The position numbers were made by a program, and so were the translations under genes. Of a stretch of 7,784 bases of DNA, positions 1 to 4,877 are shown in pieces. The DNA is taken from the NCBI GenBank assembly GCA_016932145.1, contig JAFGDI010000203.1, positions 1-7,784 on the forward strand. The letters are read 5' to 3'. Positions within the stretch are counted from its first letter, which is position 1. Every line of letters starts with the position of its first letter. The DNA comes from Sedimentisphaerales bacterium (GTDB taxonomy: Bacteria; Planctomycetota; Phycisphaerae; Sedimentisphaerales; SM23-30). The notes beneath the pieces were generated by a model. The model was not told the DNA's origin and searched no databases. It saw only the letters and a program-made list of their open reading frames with translations.

Positions 1-1088
1 ATTTGCGCTCCCTCAGGGATAATATTTACCGCCGGCTGAATATATGCCCGCTGATCAACGAAGCTCTCGTTATTGTTTTGTTTTTCAGTATTTGGTATCT
101 CACCGCCGGGAATATTGTAAATATGCAGAGGTTCAACCATATTATTGGCAGGCATCTGATTATGTTCTGCCTCTGGCTGCATATTTTGCGACGACAATTC
201 AATTGCCGGCTGATTATTGCCCTGTTGCTGGTCTGCCGCTGTTGGCTGAACAGGGTTAGTAATAGCATAAGTGTCGTTATTATAAGGATTAGACGCAACA
301 TATCTGTCACCCGGCCCAATATTGACCAGAGAAGATATTTTCTCCTGCACATTTCCTGCTGCATCGCGACATACCAGTTTAAAACATACCGGCCCTTTGA
401 CATATTGGGGGACAAGCCAGGTAAAGCTGTCAAAAGCCTTGAAAGCAATGCCCACCGGCTTAAATTGGGTTTCGCCCGATTCGATCCAGTATAATTCCGC
501 AGGTTGATCGCCCAGAAAGCTGTCAAAGGCATTCCATTGCAATATTATCTGTCTGCCACCAGAGGCATTAGACTGCACTATGGGGTCATGCAGAAATATC
601 TGCGGTGCAGTATAATCGACAAACAAAGTAGTCTGGGCCGGCACACTGGCTGGTATCGGACTGTTATTATCCTGTACACCAGCTCCTCCCTCATAATATC
701 TTTTACCATTTACATCAACTGGTACTACCAAAAACCGCCAAATACCTTCACTGGCAACCTGAAAATCAACAGGAGGTGTGCGGTCCAGGTCATAGTCATA
801 AAGCTGCCAGGGGCCGGTGGTACCTCGACCGCACCAGAGTTCAACCCGGCTGATATACTTCAATGATTCAGGGTCAAGCTGGTAGTTTATAGAAAAGCGG
901 TTAGCCTTAACAATAGGCAGATTGGAGGGGTTAATTGCTGTATCTACTTGTTCTAAAGCAGTTTGCGAAACGCCAGAGTAGCTTGGTAAGGCCGGTGTAT
1001 TCAGATAATTATCCTGGGCAAAACTAACCGCAGATAACAATGCCATCGCAGCAACAGGGAGAAATGATATTTTGTCATGCCTGTCCAT
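1..1088 (-). CDS. Secreted Ig/FN3-like beta-sandwich protein, planctomycete type (3' end beyond window)
   Basis: This minus-strand reading frame is open from an ATG at 1088-1086 to the left edge (362 codons visible, no stop reached), so the C-terminus is missing. The start is supported by AAAGGA at 1101-1096, 7 nt upstream, and by a signal peptide: MDRHDK, a hydrophobic stretch at about residues 7-23, and a likely cleavage SFA|QD after residue 24. Residues ~60-162 read as a beta-sandwich (RVELWCGRGTTGPWQLYDY, then DLDRTPP and VDYTAP). Residues ~163-258 look like a second, similar module ending in VCRDAAGNVQE, typical of Ig-like extracellular repeats. Residues ~263-345 are rich in Asn, Gln and Pro and look like a flexible linker to a missing C-terminal part. 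I recall this first module from planctomycete exported proteins of unknown function. No catalytic motif is visible. It is transcribed divergently from the kinase operon. It could be a surface, adhesion or cell-envelope protein; function is not determined. Confidence 0.85.
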   Translation of the reverse strand, partial: MDRHDKISFLPVAAMALLSAVSFAQDNYLNTPALPSYSGVSQTALEQVDTAINPSNLPIVKANRFSINYQLDPESLKYISRVELWCGRGTTGPWQLYDYDLDRTPPVDFQVASEGIWRFLVVPVDVNGKRYYEGGAGVQDNNSPIPASVPAQTTLFVDYTAPQIFLHDPIVQSNASGGRQIILQWNAFDSFLGDQPAELYWIESGETQFKPVGIAFKAFDSFTWLVPQYVKGPVCFKLVCRDAAGNVQEKISSLVNIGPGDRYVASNPYNNDTYAITNPVQPTAADQQQGNNQPAIELSSQNMQPEAEHNQMPANNMVEPLHIYNIPGGEIPNTEKQNNNESFVDQRAYIQPAVNIIPEGAQ

Positions 1089-1112
1089 GGCCGAATCCTT
1101 TCCGTACTACTA

Positions 1113-1157
1113 ACAGAGCAACTGCAAGATATTTACCCATTGCGGCAGAAGCTCTGT
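1113..1157 (-). promoter_or_regulatory. Candidate 5'-leader hairpin of the secreted-protein gene
   Basis: On the minus strand ACAGAGC (1157-1151) pairs with GCTCTGT (1119-1113). Inside this, after a 2x2 TT/TT mismatch, CTGC (1148-1145) pairs with GCAG (1125-1122), leaving a 19-nt loop. The hairpin would lie in the mRNA leader between the predicted promoter and the Shine-Dalgarno site, ending 11 nt upstream of AAAGGA. No U-tract follows, so it is not an intrinsic terminator. I do not recognise it as a known riboswitch class. It may stabilise the leader or modulate translation, or be chance pairing. Confidence 0.35.
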
Positions 1158-1215
1158 CACGCTAAACGCGAACTACAGCCTGATATCTGTAATTCTCAAC
1201 GCAACAACAACTTAG

Positions 1216-1244
1216 ATTTTAGTAGAACAAAGAGAAACTGTCCA
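1216..1244 (-). promoter_or_regulatory. Sigma70-type promoter of the secreted-protein gene
   Basis: On the minus strand a -35 box TGGACA (1244-1239, 5/6 to TTGACA) is followed after exactly 17 bp by a -10 box TAAAAT (1221-1216, 5/6 to TATAAT). The DNA upstream of the -35 (1245-1320) is very AT-rich with A and T tracts, as in an UP element. Transcription would begin near 1208-1210, giving a leader of about 120 nt that contains the hairpin at 1113-1157. Planctomycete promoters are poorly defined, so this rests on consensus match alone. Confidence 0.5.
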
Positions 1245-1591
1245 ATAAATTTTTGCACTTTGGATTTACTCGACTAAATAAACTATAAATCTTTAAAAGT
1301 AATGTTTTTTTAACTTTAAGATATTAAAAGGTCTTATAACAGGCGAAATTTAGGAAAGATACAGGCTGTTCAGTGAAATAATACAGAAATAATTACAACT
1401 GCTTTCCTCTGAATTTATTAAATTGTAAAAGGGGTATGAGTAGTTATCTGGTCAGAAAGGGCCATTATTTAGCAAAAAAACGACATAATTTATAAATAGC
1501 ATTTACCCAGTATTTGCATTTTTATATGGTTTGAGCCAGACGGTAATCATCTTGTTGTGCTATATATACGATATGTAAATGGAAAAGTGTG

Positions 1592-1603
1592 TCTGTAAAC
1601 AGA
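1592..1603. promoter_or_regulatory. 12-bp palindrome upstream of the kinase operon, candidate operator
   Basis: TCTGT-AA-ACAGA is a perfect inverted repeat with a 2-bp centre, 46 bp before the TTG start of the first kinase and directly abutting the -10-like TATAAG (1604-1609). Its size and position suit a dimeric DNA-binding regulator acting on the operon. No regulator gene is in the window to pair with it, and a 12-bp palindrome can arise by chance. Confidence 0.25.
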
Positions 1604-1633
1604 TATAAGTTATAGGACTGTCAGGCTCAGTGC

Positions 1634-1640
1634 AGGCGAG
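1634..1640 (+). promoter_or_regulatory. Ribosome binding site supporting a TTG start
   Basis: AGGCGAG (an AGGNGAG-type Shine-Dalgarno) ends 9 nt before the TTG at 1650. An in-frame stop at 1596-1598 and the absence of any in-frame ATG or GTG between it and 1650 leave TTG as the first possible start. It also gives a full signal peptide with a basic N-region. The next in-frame ATG (1689) would remove that N-region. Confidence 0.6.
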
Positions 1641-1649
1641 AATTGTGTT

Positions 1650-4600
1650 TTGCGAAATAAGACAGAAAAAATCATAATACTGTTCATAATGCTGTTGGCA
1701 AATATCGCCGGTGCGGTAGAAGATAGTAATGCTCTGGTAAATATTGTCCAGCCGACAGATATTCTGACCTCAGCTCAGCGTCTCTGGCTAAAAGAGCACC
1801 CGGACATTAAAATAGGAATGGACCCGGCATATGAGCCGCTGGTCATAAAGCAGGCCGATGGGTCAGTAACTGGTGTATATATAGAGATACTCAACGAACT
1901 TAATCGCGTACTGAGAACTGATATAGAAATAGTTTATGGCAGTTGGAGTGAAATGGTACACAAGGCCCGTACTCGCGAGACAGCCGGTCTGCTTACAGCC
2001 GCCCCGGTTCAATGCCAGTTGAGTGGACTGTTGGGTACTAAAACCATTCATTATGAATTTCCAATGGTTTATGTCCATTATGACAGTCCTCTGGAGCTGG
2101 TGAGCCTGTCTGACCTTAAGGGGCTTCGTATCGCACTTCAGAAAGATGTCGAATGCCTGGCGGTTTTGGTCCGCCCTTATGACCAGTACGCCGCAGTATA
2201 TGAGACAAATACTTCTTTAGAGGCTTTTAAATTGCTATCAGAAGGCAAGATCGATGCAGTTGTCGCTCAGAATTATGAAGAGTATATGCTATCGAAGTAT
2301 ATGATGGCAGGTGCTCGGGTAGCCTTCACTGATATTGAAAATCCAACTCCGATCAGCATAGCGATCCGAAACGACTGGCCGGAGCTGGTAGCGATCATAG
2401 ATCGTGGTCTGGACGAAATAGGCCGCGAAAAGATAATGCAGCATTATAACAGGTGGCTCTCGCCCTATAGAGCTGTATTTGCTATGGAGCTGACCTCTGC
2501 GGAAAAGGTCTGGCTTACCGAGCATCCATCTTTAAGGGTAGGTCTGGCAAATATAGGCATACCTTATGTCTTTACCGACGATAGTGGTCAGTTGCAGGGA
2601 CTCTATGTAGATTATCTGGCGGTTTTTTCCCGATTACTGGAAAGAGATATCATACCAGTTTTGATTGAAGGTCCAGATGCCAAAAGTGAAATGCAAAAAG
2701 CCGGACTGGACATGGTTCTGACCTGTAATTCGATCAGTGAAGAAGATGGACTATTGATTTGTGACCCATTTTACAAGTCAACCCATGTAATTGTTAATCG
2801 TACAAATGAGCCTTATGTAAATGACATGAACTGGCTAAACGATAAGGTGGTCGTCGTTTTAGAAAAGTGCGATACCGCCGGACATATGACAGACATTAGT
2901 AGTGCCAAAACTATAAAGACCAATGATATCCTTTCGGGGCTAAAACTGGTATCGCAAGGTCTGGCAGATGCGTTTATTGGCGATGCGGTATCGGTAAGTT
3001 ATGTGATCGTTAAAGGTAATTTACCAGATTTGAAAGTAGCTGCGGCTACTAATTATACAGAAGATATGGGTTATCTGGCGACAGCATCGACAGATGCAGA
3101 ATTGCATAGTATAATTAACAAGGCTGTTTTCGCTATTACCTCACAGGATCATGAGCGGATAAAAGATAAATGGATGGCCGTTCGTTATGACCAGGTAGCC
3201 AACTGGCGGCAGGTTTGGCAACTGGTTAGTATTATTGCCGCTATACCTTTAGGCGGCCTGGTCTTATTGGTATTCTGGAACAGGCAATTAAACCGAGCCG
3301 TTGAGTCGCAGACCAGAGAGCTGGCCCGTGAAAAGAGATTTACCGATCTTATCTCTGAATCTCTGCAAGATACGCTGATAGTATATGACCCGTCAATATC
3401 TCGGGCGATAAGGTGGAATAAGTCACTGGTTGAACTGTCTGGCTATAATGATGATGAGTTGGCCAGAATGAAAATGCCCGATGAGCTTTATAGTTATAAA
3501 GATACTCTTATTGCTGTTGATGCGGTGCAAAAGGCGATCGAGCAGGGGCAGAGCAGTTGCGCAATTGAGTTGATAACAAAGGCTGGTAAGAAGATAGCAA
3601 CCGAGTACAGACTGTCTCGTATGGACAATGAAAATGGTACTATATTGTATCTGGTTGTCGTCGGTCGAGATATAACCCAACGAAAGGAATATGAAAGAGA
3701 GCTGGAAGAGTATCGTGACCATCTTGAAGTGCTGGTAAGGAACAGGACAGATGAGCTTAATGCCAGAAATCAGGATCTGGAAGAGGCTATGGACTTACTC
3801 AAGCAGACACAAGGTCAGCTCATACTCTATGAGAAGCTCGGGGCACTGAGACATCTGGTTTCAGGTATAGCCCATGAGATTAATTCGCCGCTGGGTGTTA
3901 TCAATTCATCGCGCGAGACATTAACGCATAATATCCGGCGGATCGTAGAGCATATACCTGAAATAGCCGACTGGCTCAGAGGTCAGCATGGCCAGATAGT
4001 AAGAGAATTGATCACCAGATGTTTTACCAATAAAAAACGGATCGTACTGTCTTCTTCCCGGGAAAAGCGCCAGGAGCGTGACCGCATAATGGCAGAGCTG
4101 AAGAAGCTGGGGCTCTCTGACAGTCAGGAGCTGGCCAGATATATGTTTGAATTGCAATTGTCAGATCGTCTGCCCGATTATCTGCCCGTCTTGCAAGAGA
4201 ATAATGCCCTGAAGCTGTTCACCCATATTGCTGCTATTGTCGATGCTTTTGTCGCCTGCGATACTATAGAGGTTGCAGTGCAGCGAGCCTCAAAGATAAC
4301 CTTTGCTCTCAATAATTATATTCGACGGGGTGCTAAAGGCCATGATGGTCTTAGCACCAGGGAGCTGGTAAGCATAAAAGAAAGTCTGGATAATGTTCTG
4401 ACCTTATTTTATAATGCCATAAAACATTCAGTTGTTTTAGACTTGGACCTGCAAGATGACCTGCCCATGATAGAGGGCTATCCTGATGAGCTTAATCAGG
4501 TCTGGACAAATCTAATTAAAAATGCTATTGACGCAATGGAGCAAAAGGGGACGCTGGGTATAAAGGCCTGCTATGAAAATGATGGCATTATGGTAGAAGT

Positions 4601-4859
4601 GTCAGATACCGGCTGCGGAATGACACCCGAGGTACAAAAGCGATTATTCGAGCCGCTATTTACAACCAAGCCGGCGGGAGAGGGGCTGGGCCTGGGTATG
4701 GACATTGTCAGAAGAATAGTAATAGATAACCATAGCGGTAAGATAGCCGTTGACAGTACGCCAGGTGCCGGGACGACTATCAGGGTATGGCTGCCGGTTT
4801 CGCTTAGTGTAAACACTGTTCAAGCCGGCCAGTTTGATTCAGAGCAGAAAAATATATAA
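1650..4859 (+). CDS. Sensor histidine kinase: two periplasmic SBP_bac_3 (VFT) domains, TM, PAS, HisKA, HATPase_c
   Basis: This 1069-residue membrane sensor kinase senses a periplasmic ligand and should autophosphorylate a cytoplasmic His. In order: signal sequence (~1-22, MRNKTEK then IIILFIMLLANIAGA); VFT1 (~39-275, opening LTSAQRLWLKEHPDIKIGM); VFT2 (~281-513, opening LTSAEKVWLTEHPSLRVGL); one TM helix (~523-543); PAS (~563-678, RWNKSLVELSGYNDDELA to GRDITQRK); coiled coil (~680-725); H-box GIAHEINSPL with His742; a DHp region enlarged by about 100 residues (~760-890); and HATPase_c with N-box Asn954/Asn958, G1 DTGCGM (986-991), F-box LFEPLFTTK (999-1007) and G2 EGLGLGM (1011-1017). All kinase motifs are intact. 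The paired VFT layout is like that of BvgS-type sensors, but there is no receiver or Hpt domain. The start is TTG. The paralogue follows after 18 nt. The ligand and partner regulator cannot be read from the sequence; the architecture call is secure. Confidence 0.95.
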   Translation: MRNKTEKIIILFIMLLANIAGAVEDSNALVNIVQPTDILTSAQRLWLKEHPDIKIGMDPAYEPLVIKQADGSVTGVYIEILNELNRVLRTDIEIVYGSWSEMVHKARTRETAGLLTAAPVQCQLSGLLGTKTIHYEFPMVYVHYDSPLELVSLSDLKGLRIALQKDVECLAVLVRPYDQYAAVYETNTSLEAFKLLSEGKIDAVVAQNYEEYMLSKYMMAGARVAFTDIENPTPISIAIRNDWPELVAIIDRGLDEIGREKIMQHYNRWLSPYRAVFAMELTSAEKVWLTEHPSLRVGLANIGIPYVFTDDSGQLQGLYVDYLAVFSRLLERDIIPVLIEGPDAKSEMQKAGLDMVLTCNSISEEDGLLICDPFYKSTHVIVNRTNEPYVNDMNWLNDKVVVVLEKCDTAGHMTDISSAKTIKTNDILSGLKLVSQGLADAFIGDAVSVSYVIVKGNLPDLKVAAATNYTEDMGYLATASTDAELHSIINKAVFAITSQDHERIKDKWMAVRYDQVANWRQVWQLVSIIAAIPLGGLVLLVFWNRQLNRAVESQTRELAREKRFTDLISESLQDTLIVYDPSISRAIRWNKSLVELSGYNDDELARMKMPDELYSYKDTLIAVDAVQKAIEQGQSSCAIELITKAGKKIATEYRLSRMDNENGTILYLVVVGRDITQRKEYERELEEYRDHLEVLVRNRTDELNARNQDLEEAMDLLKQTQGQLILYEKLGALRHLVSGIAHEINSPLGVINSSRETLTHNIRRIVEHIPEIADWLRGQHGQIVRELITRCFTNKKRIVLSSSREKRQERDRIMAELKKLGLSDSQELARYMFELQLSDRLPDYLPVLQENNALKLFTHIAAIVDAFVACDTIEVAVQRASKITFALNNYIRRGAKGHDGLSTRELVSIKESLDNVLTLFYNAIKHSVVLDLDLQDDLPMIEGYPDELNQVWTNLIKNAIDAMEQKGTLGIKACYENDGIMVEVSDTGCGMTPEVQKRLFEPLFTTKPAGEGLGLGMDIVRRIVIDNHSGKIAVDSTPGAGTTIRVWLPVSLSVNTVQAGQFDSEQKNI

Positions 4860-4877
4860 CTATTATTTGGAAATACT

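Larger units (their letters stand above)
1089..1649. other. Divergent intergenic region (561 bp), no gene seen
   Basis: This AT-rich stretch separates two divergently transcribed genes. It holds the promoter and leader of the leftward gene (about 1089-1244) and the upstream region of the kinase operon. I found no convincing coding sequence; the only plus-strand frame of note (1077-1277) overlaps the other gene's start and has no good ribosome site. No tRNA or recognised ncRNA is visible. Two weak inverted repeats occur: AAATT-t-AGGAAAG (1346-1358) against CTTTCCT-ctg-AATTT (1402-1416) with a 43-nt loop, and a bulged stem between ATCTT (from 1279) and AAGAT (to 1322). For the rightward operon I see isolated -10-like boxes (for example TATAAG at 1604-1609) but no matching -35 at proper spacing, so its promoter is unassigned. 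Confidence 0.6.

Noticed and set aside
3..866. Several open frames of 60-170 codons on both strands over the leftward gene (3-494, 44-259, 322-507 and 504-866 plus; 26-532 minus)
   Set aside because: They lie in other frames of one continuous minus-strand frame (1-1088) that has a signal peptide, a Shine-Dalgarno site and recognisable beta-sandwich modules. Their translations look like out-of-frame noise.
1074..1085. GGACAGGCAT shared between the start of the leftward gene and hairpin A of the palindromic element
   Set aside because: Only about ten bases match, the partner arm of the hairpin is absent, and the stretch is coding; most likely coincidence.
1077..1277. 66-codon plus-strand frame in the intergenic region
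   Set aside because: It overlaps the start, leader and promoter of the leftward gene, has no good ribosome site, and its translation shows no domain-like features.
1279..1322. AT-rich inverted repeat with a T-run (ATCTT...AAGAT) as an intrinsic terminator
   Set aside because: The stem is bulged and all A/T, and it lies between divergent genes where no transcript needs to end.
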